A stretch of 64,000 bases of DNA from Actinomycetota bacterium (GTDB lineage Bacteria; Actinomycetota; Rubrobacteria; Rubrobacterales; Rubrobacteraceae), in assembly GCA_004563715.1 (NCBI GenBank), contig SIRX01000144.1:1-64000 (forward strand). The letters run 5' to 3'. A program made the position numbers and the translations under genes. Position 1 is the stretch's first letter, and every line of letters begins with the position of its first letter. This document shows, piece by piece, positions 29,081 to 37,241 of the stretch. The notes beneath the pieces were generated by a model. The model made no database searches. It saw only the letters and a list, made by a program, of their open reading frames with translations, and had not been told where the DNA came from.

Positions 29081-29956
29081 TCAGGCGTTTTTGTCTACCA
29101 GTTCGCCCTGCACGACCAGCCGCTTTGAGTAGTCGGGAAGGGTGCAGGTCTGGAGGGTCACGATCTCCCGGCCCTCGATCGGGTTCATTACCTCCACGTC
29201 GAAGGGGTCGGTCACGAGGGTATTGAAGACCCGGTAGCCGTACTCGTTTCCAGCGGAGTCCCTGACGAGGATCTCGTCTCCCTCCACCAGCTTGTCGAGG
29301 TCGTAGAAGACCAAGTGGGACCCGGTCCCCGGATAACCGATGCGGTGTCCGGCGATGTAGGTGTTGGCCCCCTCTTGCCACGGGAAGCCCGTCGCCGGAA
29401 CGTGGACGGTAGACTCTACCAGGGCCTCGTCGGAGGTGGAGTTGATGACCTTTACGTCCTCCAGCCCGATCCTGGGCACCGTGACGTACATCGTCTTGTC
29501 CTCCGGACCGCCCGGGTCGCGGCCGAAGTTAAAGGGCTTTACGGCCGGTATGGCCCCGGCCGAACCACCCGTGTTGAAGAACTGGGCGGTGTTCGGCACG
29601 TCGTTGCCTATGGACGGGTCGTTCCAGTCCTTGAACTCCGGAGCGCCCTGCAAATTTTCAGGGTCCGGCGTCGCCGTCTCGGAAGCGGACCGGAGCAACT
29701 CCTCGTACTCGTCGCCGACAGCCTCTTCCCCGGCAGGGGCCCGGTCCGGCTCCGTAGCCTGCTGCGTATCTTGCTGCTGCGTATCTTGCTGCTGCGTATC
29801 TTGCTGCTGCGTAACCTCCGGCGGCCGCTCGACGCTCGCGCTCTCTCGATCGGTGGCCGTACCAGCGCAACCTGCCAGCGTGAGGGCGACAGCAAGCAAC
29901 AGGGCGGCGAGCGCCGCCCTGGTGCAATTTGCTGGTAGTAGGAATCGCCGGGTCAT
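29081..29956 (-). CDS. Class E sortase-like cysteine transpeptidase, lipoprotein form
   Basis: A surface transpeptidase of 291 residues. It begins with a signal peptide and lipobox (LLLAVALTLAGCAG), so it is probably lipid-anchored instead of membrane-spanning. A low-complexity linker with three TQQQD repeats follows. The sortase domain has the catalytic His (NTYIAGHRIGYPG, about residue 200), Cys (VTLQTCTLP, about 270) and Arg (SKRLVVQGEL). TLQTC is the sortase signature. Class E sortases are the housekeeping type in Actinobacteria. No substrate with an LPXTG- or LAXTG-like tail was seen nearby. Confidence 0.85.
   Translation of the reverse strand: MTRRFLLPANCTRAALAALLLAVALTLAGCAGTATDRESASVERPPEVTQQQDTQQQDTQQQDTQQATEPDRAPAGEEAVGDEYEELLRSASETATPDPENLQGAPEFKDWNDPSIGNDVPNTAQFFNTGGSAGAIPAVKPFNFGRDPGGPEDKTMYVTVPRIGLEDVKVINSTSDEALVESTVHVPATGFPWQEGANTYIAGHRIGYPGTGSHLVFYDLDKLVEGDEILVRDSAGNEYGYRVFNTLVTDPFDVEVMNPIEGREIVTLQTCTLPDYSKRLVVQGELVDKNA
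29761..29814. repeat. 15-bp tandem repeat (3.6 copies) inside the sortase gene
   Basis: The unit TGCTGCGTATCTTGC occurs three times in a row, then partly a fourth time. It encodes a repeated Asp-Thr-Gln-Gln-Gln peptide in the linker between the lipobox and the sortase domain. Being a multiple of three, copy number change would alter linker length without a frameshift. Confidence 0.85.
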
Positions 29957-29966
29957 ACTCTCCGCA

Positions 29967-30659
29967 CTATACCGCCCGGTGCGGTCCGCCGGCAGTCGGC
30001 CCGCCGGTATCCATCATCTCGCCCATGCCGAGGAACGGCGCGACGGCCGCGAGTACCTCGTCTACGGTGAGCGCCTGCGGGAAAGCCTCGGTCGTCGGGG
30101 GAACGAAGCCCAGCAGGTTCCTGACGGAGACCACGTGCTCGCCCTCGACGCCGGCGATGCTGCCCGCGGCGGCCAGGACGGTCGGGTCCTGGATCAGCGG
30201 CCCGGCCCCGATGTAGGCTCCCTGGCCCGTGGGCTCCAGGACGCTCGCCAGTTCCAGGACGCCCTGCTGGCTGGCCAGCGACTCCGGCGGGAAGGTGAAC
30301 TCCGGCTTCTCCACCGGCGTACCGCCGAACTGCTCGATCAGCCCGATAATGGCCTCGGCGTGCGCGATCTCGTGGTCGCGCAGGTTGGTCACCACGCCCA
30401 GCGCGGAACCCGAGAGGACCCCGGAATCCACCGCCAGCGTGTAGAACTCCGCCTCCAGGAACTCCAGCGTCAGGGCGAAGTTCGCTATGTCTATGTCGTC
30501 GTTGATCTCGCCGAGCTGCGCGTTGGCCGGCCGGGACAGCATCATGCCCCCGGCGGCCGCCCCGATGCTGGCTGCAGCGAGGGTCTTCAAGAAGTTCCTT
30601 CTGCTGTGGGGCTTCTCGAACGCCCCGAAGCTCGGGACCTCTATCTTCTGGTTAACCAT
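29967..30659 (-). CDS. Tat-exported ferritin-like domain protein 1
   Basis: A 230-residue protein with a twin-arginine signal (SRRNFLKTLAAASIGAAAGG). The signal is followed by a ferritin-like four-helix bundle of the Ferritin_2 type (LEFLEAEFYTLAVDSG with a Glu, then LRDHEIAHAEAIIGLI with Glu and His ligands, and GVEGEHVVSVRNLLG). The residues could bind a di-iron or similar metal site outside the cell. Its role, iron storage versus oxidative defence, is not known. It lies 18 bp downstream of a paralogue, so the pair is probably co-transcribed. Confidence 0.85.
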   Translation of the reverse strand: MVNQKIEVPSFGAFEKPHSRRNFLKTLAAASIGAAAGGMMLSRPANAQLGEINDDIDIANFALTLEFLEAEFYTLAVDSGVLSGSALGVVTNLRDHEIAHAEAIIGLIEQFGGTPVEKPEFTFPPESLASQQGVLELASVLEPTGQGAYIGAGPLIQDPTVLAAAGSIAGVEGEHVVSVRNLLGFVPPTTEAFPQALTVDEVLAAVAPFLGMGEMMDTGGPTAGGPHRAV

Positions 30660-30677
30660 AGTTAGCTATCTCCCTCC

Positions 30678-31346
30678 TTAGCCCAAGCCGAACGGCGCGA
30701 CGGCTTCCTGCACCTGCGGCAGCGGCAGCGCCTCCTCGAAAGCCACGTTGTTGGGCGGGTCTATCCCGAGAAGTATCTTGATCCCGTTCCAGTGCTCGCA
30801 CTCGGAGTTGTGGATCGAGAGCGCCGCGCCCAGGATCTCCTTGCTCTCCAGCGCCGGAGCCGCACCCTGGTAAGCTCCGATGCCGACCGGCTCGAAGGTG
30901 TTCGCCAGGTCCAGGAAAGACGCCGGGTCTTCGAACACACCGTCCGGATAGGTGAACTCCGGCGTAGCCGGAACCTCGGCCCCCAGCTGCTGCAGCGTGG
31001 CCGCCAGCGCGTCGGCGTGCGCGAACTCGTGGTCGCGGATCGCCTCCACCTGCGCCAGAGCGTTGCCGCTCACGGTGCCCATGTCGGCGCCCATCTGGTA
31101 GAACGTGCCCTCCAGCAGCTCGAGCTGGTAGGCGAACTGCAGGATAGCGGCGTCCCCGAGCCCCTGGTAGGTCTCGAAGGGCGCACCGCCACCCTCCTGC
31201 GCTCCAGCGTACCGGGTGGCGAATCCGACCCCGCCGATACCGGCCGCCGACAGGGCCGCTCCGGCCCACGCCGCGGTCTTCAAGAAGTTGCGCCGTGAGA
31301 CCTCCCGGCCGATACCGGCTGCCCCGACGCCCCGCACTCTACTCAT
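30678..31346 (-). CDS. Tat-exported ferritin-like domain protein 2
   Basis: Paralogue of the next gene downstream. It has a twin-arginine signal (SRRNFLKTAAWAGAALSAAG) and the same helix motifs (QLELLEGTFYQMGADMG, IRDHEFAHADALAATL and HNSECEHWNGIKILLG). The metal-ligand Glu and His are kept, with a Cys near the third motif. The ORF track starts at 31382. I prefer the ATG at 31346 (MSRVRGVGAAG) or the ATG two codons earlier, both just after AGAAAGGAAGGAC, because no ribosome site precedes 31382. Probable extracytoplasmic function; divergent from an ECF sigma gene. Confidence 0.83.
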   Translation of the reverse strand: MSRVRGVGAAGIGREVSRRNFLKTAAWAGAALSAAGIGGVGFATRYAGAQEGGGAPFETYQGLGDAAILQFAYQLELLEGTFYQMGADMGTVSGNALAQVEAIRDHEFAHADALAATLQQLGAEVPATPEFTYPDGVFEDPASFLDLANTFEPVGIGAYQGAAPALESKEILGAALSIHNSECEHWNGIKILLGIDPPNNVAFEEALPLPQVQEAVAPFGLG

Positions 31347-31627
31347 CGACATGTCCTTCCTTTCTGGGCCAGAAAAGCCCATCCAGAGGTCAGTTGCTAC
31401 CAGGCATTACGGGAGCGGGTTGGTCCTGGATCATCCACAGAACGACCCTGCAGCGAAAATGGGCGCACAAGCGCGTTCTGCCTTTGACACGCGCACCGGT
31501 TCGCTACCGGAGGTACGGGTGAACGCTCTCGACGAGCCCCTCGTCGCCACGCGGGGCGTAACCGCCGTCAGGGGCGTTGAAGCCGGTCGTGATCCGGCCC
31601 ACGCCCGGCACCGTAGAATATACAATC

Positions 31628-32215
31628 GTGGCGAGCAGGAACAAACACTACTTGCGGCTGGCGGACGAGGACCTCATCTCCCTCGTGGAGAGCGGAGACT
31701 CCGGGGCCTTCGCGGCCCTCTACGACCGGCACAGCCGGGCGGCTTTCTCCCTGGCTTACCGGATGATGGGCGGGCGTCAGGCGGCCGAGGACTTGGTTCA
31801 GGAGGTGTTCCTCAGGGTGTGGCGCTCCACGGGCAGCTACAAAGCCGGGCGCGGCAGCGTTCGGACCTGGATCCTCTCCATCGTCCACCATCGGGGCGTG
31901 GACCTCCTGCGCTCGGCGGCCAGCCGGCGCCGGACGCAGGACAAGGTCGAGGCGTCGGCCGAAAGCTCCCAGCCAAGCGAGGCGTTCTCCGAAGCCTGGC
32001 GTAACACCCAGAGAGATGAGATACGGCAGGCGCTCGGCACGCTCCCGCCGGAGCAGTTGAAGATCCTGGAGTTGGCGTACTTCTCCGGCTACACCCACAT
32101 GGAGATCGCCGACCTGTTGGACCTGCCGCTCGGGACCGTAAAAGGCCGGATGCGTCTAGGCCTCAAGAAGATTCGGGATTACTTTAGTTCTAGAGGGATG
32201 GCGATACCCGGATGA
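31628..32215 (+). CDS. ECF-type RNA polymerase sigma factor (SigK/RpoE-like)
   Basis: Alternative sigma factor of 195 residues. Region 2 is ALYDRHSRAAFSLAYRMMGG with RQAAEDLVQEVFLRVW, and region 4 is LGTLPPEQLKILELAYFSG with YTHMEIADLLDLPLGTVKGR. The start is taken as the GTG giving VASRNKHYLRLADED. The track's TTG 51 bp upstream adds residues without homology. A TAGAAT box 8 bp upstream of the GTG and no ribosome site fit a leaderless mRNA. The next gene is its probable anti-sigma factor, overlapping by 4 bp. Confidence 0.92.
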   Translation: MASRNKHYLRLADEDLISLVESGDSGAFAALYDRHSRAAFSLAYRMMGGRQAAEDLVQEVFLRVWRSTGSYKAGRGSVRTWILSIVHHRGVDLLRSAASRRRTQDKVEASAESSQPSEAFSEAWRNTQRDEIRQALGTLPPEQLKILELAYFSGYTHMEIADLLDLPLGTVKGRMRLGLKKIRDYFSSRGMAIPG

Positions 32216-32928
32216 GCGCGATGGATCGAGACCGGTTCGAGGACTTGCTGGCGGCCTACGCCCTGCGTGCCCTCTCCGAAGAGGAGCGTCGGGAGCTGGA
32301 AGATTACCTCGAAGCCCATCCCGAACTCCGCGCCGAAGCGGAAGAACTGACCTCCCTGGCGAATCTGATGGCCCTCGCCCCAACGGAACACGAACCCTCG
32401 CCAGGGCTCCGGAAGAACATCATGCGGGTCGTGGAGTCCGAAGCGTCCCCCCGGGAAAACGCGCGGCCCTCGACGCTGGAACGGATGCGCGAGTTCCTGA
32501 CCCTCCGCAGGCTCGGGCTCGCCGTCACGGCGCTCCTGGCCATCGCGCTGCTCTCGTGGAACGTGCTGCTCCAAAGCGAGGTTCAGGATCTCAGAGGACA
32601 GCTCGAAGACAGCCAGACCTACGCGATGCAGGGAGCCGGGGAGGCCAGCGCCGCGGAAGCCGAGGTCGTCGAGCTCGAAGACGGGCGGGCCGTCCTCGTG
32701 GCGGAGAACATACCTTCGGTGCCGGAAGACCAGACCTTCCAGATCTGGGTGATCGAAGACGGGACCCCCAGATCCGGCGGCACGTTCAGGCCGGAAGACG
32801 GCACGGCCGCGGCGGCCCTCGATGCCCCACTCGCGGGAGCCGAGGCCGTAGCGGTGACCGTCGAGCCGGCCGGCGGCTCGGAACAACCGACCAGCGATCC
32901 CGTGCTACAAACTGAACTCCCTTCGTAA
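32212..32928 (+). CDS. RskA-like membrane anti-sigma factor
   Basis: Probable partner of the upstream ECF sigma factor. The N-terminal cytoplasmic domain (LLAAYALRALSEEERRELED) lacks the His-Cys zinc motif, as in RskA. One membrane helix lies at about residue 100-120 (LGLAVTALLAIALLSWNVLL). The external C-terminal RskA domain (VLVAENIPSVPEDQTFQIWV) ends in a Pro/Ser tail. Its release from the membrane by proteolysis would free the sigma factor. The start overlaps the sigma gene by 4 bp. Confidence 0.85.
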   Translation: MSAMDRDRFEDLLAAYALRALSEEERRELEDYLEAHPELRAEAEELTSLANLMALAPTEHEPSPGLRKNIMRVVESEASPRENARPSTLERMREFLTLRRLGLAVTALLAIALLSWNVLLQSEVQDLRGQLEDSQTYAMQGAGEASAAEAEVVELEDGRAVLVAENIPSVPEDQTFQIWVIEDGTPRSGGTFRPEDGTAAAALDAPLAGAEAVAVTVEPAGGSEQPTSDPVLQTELPS

Positions 32929-33048
32929 ATCGTTCCCCTCAACCCGCACCCAGATACCGGGCTTGCTCTCCGGGAGAGTTTCCACGACGTTTATTTTCGG
33001 AGCACCCGGGTAAGAAAAGATTAGGGAAAGCGAACGAAAGGAGTGCCC

Positions 33049-33258
33049 GTGTCCGTCGCACGAGTAACCGAGATAAGCGCAACATCCTCAGAGAGCTTCG
33101 ACGCGGCCGTCGAAGAAGGCATACGGCGTGCCACGAAGACCCTGCGAGGCGTGGAAGGTGCCTGGATCAAGGACATGAACGTCCTGATCGAGAACGGCAA
33201 CATAACCGGCTACAAGGTGAACCTGGCCGTGACCTTCCTCCTGGAAGACCAGGCTTAG
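33049..33258 (+). CDS. Dodecin family protein
   Basis: A small protein of 69 residues of the dodecin fold, a 12-mer that stores flavin or another ligand. The pattern VARVTEISATSSESFDAAVE with RRATKTLRGVEGAWIKDMNV is typical, as is the final beta strand (GYKVNLAVTFLLED). Dodecins use an aromatic residue near the start of strand 2 to stack flavins; here AWIKD is consistent. The start at 33049 is chosen because GAAAGGAG lies 5 bp before it; the GTG at 33043 would be too close. A strong terminator follows. Confidence 0.88.
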   Translation: MSVARVTEISATSSESFDAAVEEGIRRATKTLRGVEGAWIKDMNVLIENGNITGYKVNLAVTFLLEDQA

Positions 33259-33282
33259 CAACCCGCAAACCTATCTCCCCCC

Positions 33283-33315
33283 CTGTGCCCCGGTTTTGCC
33301 GGGGCACAGTTTTTT
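33283..33315 (+). terminator. Rho-independent terminator after the dodecin gene
   Basis: CTGTGCCCCGG and CCGGGGCACAG form a perfect 11-bp stem with a 5-nt loop, followed by six T. It lies 24 bp after the dodecin stop. Confidence 0.92.
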
Positions 33316-33479
33316 CACAAGCTTCGGAGACCTCGCCGCGGATGTCCGGGGCACGAGACCAGTAGATCCCGGCTGTGGAGTCGGGCCTCGGGCGGCCGGC
33401 GCTCGTGTAATATTGGCCGCGTGCCCGAGAAGCCTGAGGAGACTGCTGCAATGGGAACCAGCCAGAGGCCCCGCCGGCT

Positions 33480-34406
33480 ATGATGCGACGCCTGAAGGTG
33501 CTGGAGGAGAACCTGCTGTGGTTCGTCCTCGGTACGACCACCCTGGGGCTCGTTCTGCCTTCGCTCGGCGAAGTCCTCTACCCGCTCGTGAGCCCGCTGT
33601 TGGCGCTCCTGATGTTCCTCGTGAGCCTCACCTTCGACGCCGCGGACGTAAAGCGGGTCTTGAAGAGACCGTCGTGGCAGGCTCTGGCGACGTTCCTGGT
33701 CTACGGCCCGATGGCGCTGGCCGGAGCCCTGATCGGCCGCCTGTTCTTCGGGGGCTTCGGGGCGAACCCGCTCGCGGTGGGACAGGCGCTAGTGGGGGCG
33801 CTGCCCACCGACGTCTCCGCGCCGCTGCTGGTGCTCCTAGGGCGTGGCAACGTGGCGCTCGCCGCGGTCTTGAACGCGGTGAACACGGCCCTGGCCCCGT
33901 TCGTGGTGCCGCCGCTGTTGCTACTCTTGACGGGCATACGCTTCGAAGTACCCCTGGTGGAGCTAATGCTGGAGCTGGCCCTGATCATCCTGGTGCCGCT
34001 GATAGCCGGGGTCTTCTTGCGGAGCCGCTTCCCACGGGCGGTCTCCGGCCTCGACCCGATCTACTCCTTCGGCTCCTCCCTCACCTACCTGCTCCTGCTG
34101 CTGGCGGTCGTCGGGCCCAACGCCGGTACCATCCTCGACTACGGGGCCTACGCCCTCGTGATCCTGGCCGCGCAGCTAACGCTCAACCTCACCGGCTATG
34201 CCCTGGGAGCCTCCACCCGATGGGTTACCGAAAGCCGGGAAACGCAGATCGCCTTCCTGTTCACGGTGAGCAAGAAGGAGTTCTCCATAGCGGCGGCCGT
34301 GGTGGTCGCCAGCGGCCTGCCCGAAGAGGTGCTCATCCCGGCGGTCTTCTTCGCCGTGGTGCAGATGCTCACCTCACCCCTGGCGGTCCGGCTCGTGAAC
34401 CGCTAA
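33480..34406 (+). CDS. BASS-family (bile acid:Na+ symporter-like) membrane transporter
   Basis: A membrane protein of 308 residues with about ten hydrophobic segments (LWFVLGTTTLGLVLPSLGEV first). The family motif in the middle is ALPTDVSAPLLVLLGRGNVALAAVLNAVN, and the C-terminus has FTVSKKEFSIAAAVV. BASS proteins take up organic acids with Na+, or belong to the related arsenite/acyl transporters; the substrate is unknown. Its last 33 bp overlap the convergent mannosylglycerate/glucosylglycerate hydrolase gene on the minus strand. Confidence 0.82.
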   Translation: MMRRLKVLEENLLWFVLGTTTLGLVLPSLGEVLYPLVSPLLALLMFLVSLTFDAADVKRVLKRPSWQALATFLVYGPMALAGALIGRLFFGGFGANPLAVGQALVGALPTDVSAPLLVLLGRGNVALAAVLNAVNTALAPFVVPPLLLLLTGIRFEVPLVELMLELALIILVPLIAGVFLRSRFPRAVSGLDPIYSFGSSLTYLLLLLAVVGPNAGTILDYGAYALVILAAQLTLNLTGYALGASTRWVTESRETQIAFLFTVSKKEFSIAAAVVVASGLPEEVLIPAVFFAVVQMLTSPLAVRLVNR

Positions 34407-35768
34407 CGGGTCCGCGTACAACCAATCAAGGGCCACGGCCGCCGTCCAGGACTGGTACAGAGACCCCAGCGGTTCGTCCACGAAAGGCTCGAAGTACTCA
34501 CCGAAACCACGTTCGTCAAGCTGCTCCAACCCTTCCAGGCGCAACCGGCCCGCGGCTTTCGTCTGGCCCGCCCGCCCGAGCGCCCACCACAGCAACCAGT
34601 TCATGACCGGCCACACCGGCCCCCGCCAGTAGCTGCGGCGCTCGAACCCCAGGTCTTCCGGGCTGGTGGAGGGAGGCAAGCTCCTGCACAGCCTGGGATG
34701 GCCGGCGAACTCCGACGACTGGAGCCGGGCGACGAGCGCCTCCAGCCGGCCGGGGTCCAGCTTCCCGGAGACGACCGGCGCGAAGCCCGCCACGGTCCGG
34801 GTCGGCAACAGCTCTCCCGCCCGGAGGTCGTAGTCCAGGTAGAGACCCCAGTCCGGATCCCAACACCCCTCAAGGCCCCGGCGGCCGCGCGAGATCCAGG
34901 TCTCCAGAACCTCCCGCTCCCCTTCTTCGGCCCCAACGCGTACGGCGATCTCCAACAGCGCCTCGTTGGCCGCCACCAGGATCGCGCTCGCCAGCACGTC
35001 CTTCACCAGAAATGGGTGCGTGTCGTAGATGGCGTCTTCGTCGCACCGGGTGCGCTTTATCAGCTCTACGAGCCAGAGGTAGCGCTCGTACTGAAAGTCC
35101 GTCGGGCGCTCCGAGGGGTCTTCGACGTGCTGGAGGTCCTGCCGCACAAAGCCCGGCATCTCGCCGACCTCGAGCCTCTCCATCGGCCGGTCCCAGCGGG
35201 GAGAGTTGTCCGTGCCGCTCTCCCAGGGATGGTAGATCGTCACCAGCCCCGACTCTTCCGGGTCGCGGCACGTCAGGAGGTACCGGTGCCAGGACAGCAG
35301 GGCCGGGTAGATCCTCTTCAGAAAGCCGTCTACCTCTTCCATGTCCGAGCCCCGGCGCTCCGCGACCCGCCAGATGTGCCGGACGGCGATCGCGTGTACC
35401 GGGGGCTGGCAGAGGGCGCTCGTGCTGGACGGATCAGGGGCGGAGTCCGGGAAGTTGCAGGCGCTGGACCAGTGCTCCGGCCCCGGAAAGTAGCTCTCGG
35501 GCGGCGCGTGGTCGTCGAAGACGATGTGCGGCACCTTGCCGGTCTTCCACTGGTGGGCGAAGAGGCCCTCGATCTCCCGGGCAGCGCGGCGGATGTCGAG
35601 ATGGGCCAGGCCGATGGCGATAAACGCGCTGTCCCAGCTCCACTGGTGCGGGTAGAGGTCCGGCGAAGCCCGGGTCCACCCCCCCATGTCGTTCATGCGA
35701 AGCACCTCTTCCGCCCGATGTGCCAGGCTGGAAGGCTCTTCAAACGCCGGTTCGGTAGAAAAACCCAT
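34374..35768 (-). CDS. mgH: GH63-type glucosylglycerate/mannosylglycerate hydrolase-like
   Basis: Probably hydrolyses the compatible solute mannosylglycerate or glucosylglycerate, as described for Thermus and Rubrobacter enzymes of family GH63. The sequence is 464 residues with an (alpha/alpha)6 barrel pattern (LYPHQWSWDSAFIAIGLAHL near residue 38, and VWPVMNWLLWWALG, GSLYQSWTAAVALDWL near the end). The start is the ATG giving MGFSTEPAFEE, after an AAGGTGG site; the longer track frame has no homology upstream. Other GH63/GH37-type trehalase relatives cannot be ruled out. It is divergent from uvsE. Confidence 0.82.
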   Translation of the reverse strand: MGFSTEPAFEEPSSLAHRAEEVLRMNDMGGWTRASPDLYPHQWSWDSAFIAIGLAHLDIRRAAREIEGLFAHQWKTGKVPHIVFDDHAPPESYFPGPEHWSSACNFPDSAPDPSSTSALCQPPVHAIAVRHIWRVAERRGSDMEEVDGFLKRIYPALLSWHRYLLTCRDPEESGLVTIYHPWESGTDNSPRWDRPMERLEVGEMPGFVRQDLQHVEDPSERPTDFQYERYLWLVELIKRTRCDEDAIYDTHPFLVKDVLASAILVAANEALLEIAVRVGAEEGEREVLETWISRGRRGLEGCWDPDWGLYLDYDLRAGELLPTRTVAGFAPVVSGKLDPGRLEALVARLQSSEFAGHPRLCRSLPPSTSPEDLGFERRSYWRGPVWPVMNWLLWWALGRAGQTKAAGRLRLEGLEQLDERGFGEYFEPFVDEPLGSLYQSWTAAVALDWLYADPLAVHEPDRQG

Positions 35769-35860
35769 CGGCCACCTTTCGTCCCCACCGCTTCTGGTCT
35801 CGCAACCCATGTTATCAAACGCGGGTTTCCGGGATCTGGGTAGGAGAACACAATCTCCGG

Positions 35861-35885
35861 GAGCCGGGTGTTGTATACCCGGCTC
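35861..35885 (+). repeat. Inverted repeat directly before the uvsE start
   Basis: GAGCCGGGT and ACCCGGCTC form a perfect 9-bp stem with a 7-nt loop (GTTGTAT), and the right arm ends at the ATG of uvsE. The loop holds a -10-like TTGTAT. A second small hairpin, GGAGA/TCTCC, lies just upstream. Possible role as operator or mRNA hairpin; unproven. Confidence 0.6.
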
Positions 35886-36758
35886 ATGATACGTTTGGGG
35901 TACCCGACCCAGAACCTCACCATACCTGCCGGGACCAACCGGACGCTGCGGCTCGCGAACCTCCGGGACACGGATAAGGTAAAGGACCTGGTCCGGGCGA
36001 ACATCGCGGGGCTGCGTGAGATCCTGCGGTGGAATGCCGCCCGCGGCGTCGGCCTCTTCCGGATGGGACAGAGCCTGGTTCCTTTCGCCTCCCACCCGGC
36101 TTTCCCCTACGACTGGCGTTCCGAGCACGCCGCTGAGCTGCGCGCGGCCGGCGAGCTGGCGCTAACCGCCGGCATCCGGCTCTCGATGCACCCCGGGCAG
36201 TACATCCAGCCGTCGAGCCTCAAGCCGGAGGTCGTCGAACGGAGCCTGGAGGAGCTACGGGCCGCGGCCCGCATCCTAACCCTCCTCGGCAGTCCGGACG
36301 GCGTGCTAGTGCTGCACCTGGGTGGCGCCAACGGGGACAAGACCGCGACCTCCCGGCGCTTCGTGGAGGCCCTGCGGAGCGAGAAAGAGGTCCTCCGCTA
36401 CCTGGCGCTGGAGAACGACGAGCGCGTCTGGAGCGTCCCCGAGATCGTCGAGACGGCGGCCGAGCTAGGCGTGCCGGCCATAACCGACACCCTCCACCAC
36501 GAGCTCAACCCCGCGAACCTTCCGCTCCGGGAGGCGCTGGATCTCTCGCTGCCCACCTGGGAACCTCGGGGAGCACGCCCGAAGGTCCACATCTCCAGCC
36601 AGGCACCGGACAAGCAGGCCGGGGCCCACGCCTACTCCATAGACCTCGCCGACTGGAACGCCCTGCTCGCCGCCTTGGGCGACCGGGAAGCCGACGTGAT
36701 GGTCGAGGCCAAGGGCAAGGAGCAGGCCCTCATACCGATGGGCGTAGAGGTGGTTTAG
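35886..36758 (+). CDS. uvsE: UV damage endonuclease UvsE
   Basis: Nicks DNA 5' of UV photoproducts as an alternative to UvrABC. A TIM-barrel metal enzyme of 290 residues. The metal-binding motifs are [13 protein letters not shown] start, [14 protein letters not shown] (His), [11 protein letters not shown] (His), [10 protein letters not shown] (Glu), [11 protein letters not shown] (His) and KVHISSQAP. All match the UVDE family. The start ATG 18 bp inside the track frame gives the usual MIRLGYPT opening. Fits the radiation resistance known for Rubrobacter. Confidence 0.92.
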   Translation: MIRLGYPTQNLTIPAGTNRTLRLANLRDTDKVKDLVRANIAGLREILRWNAARGVGLFRMGQSLVPFASHPAFPYDWRSEHAAELRAAGELALTAGIRLSMHPGQYIQPSSLKPEVVERSLEELRAAARILTLLGSPDGVLVLHLGGANGDKTATSRRFVEALRSEKEVLRYLALENDERVWSVPEIVETAAELGVPAITDTLHHELNPANLPLREALDLSLPTWEPRGARPKVHISSQAPDKQAGAHAYSIDLADWNALLAALGDREADVMVEAKGKEQALIPMGVEVV

Positions 36759-36769
36759 CCCCGCGCGTT

Positions 36770-36775
36770 TATACT
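36770..36775 (+). promoter_or_regulatory. Candidate -10 box before the CoA-binding protein gene
   Basis: TATACT lies 45 bp before the start codon, in the 61-bp gap after uvsE. No clear -35 box is seen at normal spacing, so this is a weak call. Confidence 0.35.
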
Positions 36776-36819
36776 CTCCTTCGACACGTCAGGCTAACAA
36801 CCGCCCGAAGGAGAACGCC

Positions 36820-37239
36820 ATGCACCACAACCCATCCGACGCGGAGGTCCGGGACCTGTTGAAGGAGGCGCGCACCGTGGCCGTCGTCGGCCTCTCGGAC
36901 AAGCCGCACCGCACGAGCCACGCCATCGCCCGGGCCTTGCAGGACTTCGGGTACAGGATCTTCCCGGTAAACCCCAACCTCACGGGTCCGGTGCTCGGCG
37001 AGGAGCCCTACGCTTCGGTAAAGGAGATCCCGGAGCCGGTAGACATCGTCAACGTGTTCCGCCGCAGCGAGTTCGTGGACCCCGTCGCCGAAGACGCCGC
37101 CGCGGCCGGGGCGAAAGCCCTGTGGATGCAGCTCGGCGTCGTCAACGAGGAGGCCGCGGATCTCGCCGCCCGCAACGGGCTCGCCGTGGTGATGGACCGC
37201 TGCATAAAGGTCGACTACGCGGGCCTCGTCGGCCGCTAG
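36820..37239 (+). CDS. CoA-binding protein (YccU-like)
   Basis: A Rossmann-type CoA-binding domain of 139 residues, related to the CoA-binding half of succinyl-CoA synthetase alpha. The nucleotide region is RTVAVVGLSDKPHRTSHAIA near residue 17-36, with FGYRIFPVNPN and IVNVFRRSE. The domain stands alone, so it is not a ligase. Its job is unknown; a role in acyl-CoA sensing has been proposed for the family. A GAAGGAGAA site precedes the ATG. Confidence 0.87.
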   Translation: MHHNPSDAEVRDLLKEARTVAVVGLSDKPHRTSHAIARALQDFGYRIFPVNPNLTGPVLGEEPYASVKEIPEPVDIVNVFRRSEFVDPVAEDAAAAGAKALWMQLGVVNEEAADLAARNGLAVVMDRCIKVDYAGLVGR

Positions 37240-37241
37240 AG

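Noticed and set aside
29761-29814. CRISPR-like repeat.
   Set aside because: It is a contiguous in-frame 15-bp tandem repeat with no spacers, inside the sortase gene.
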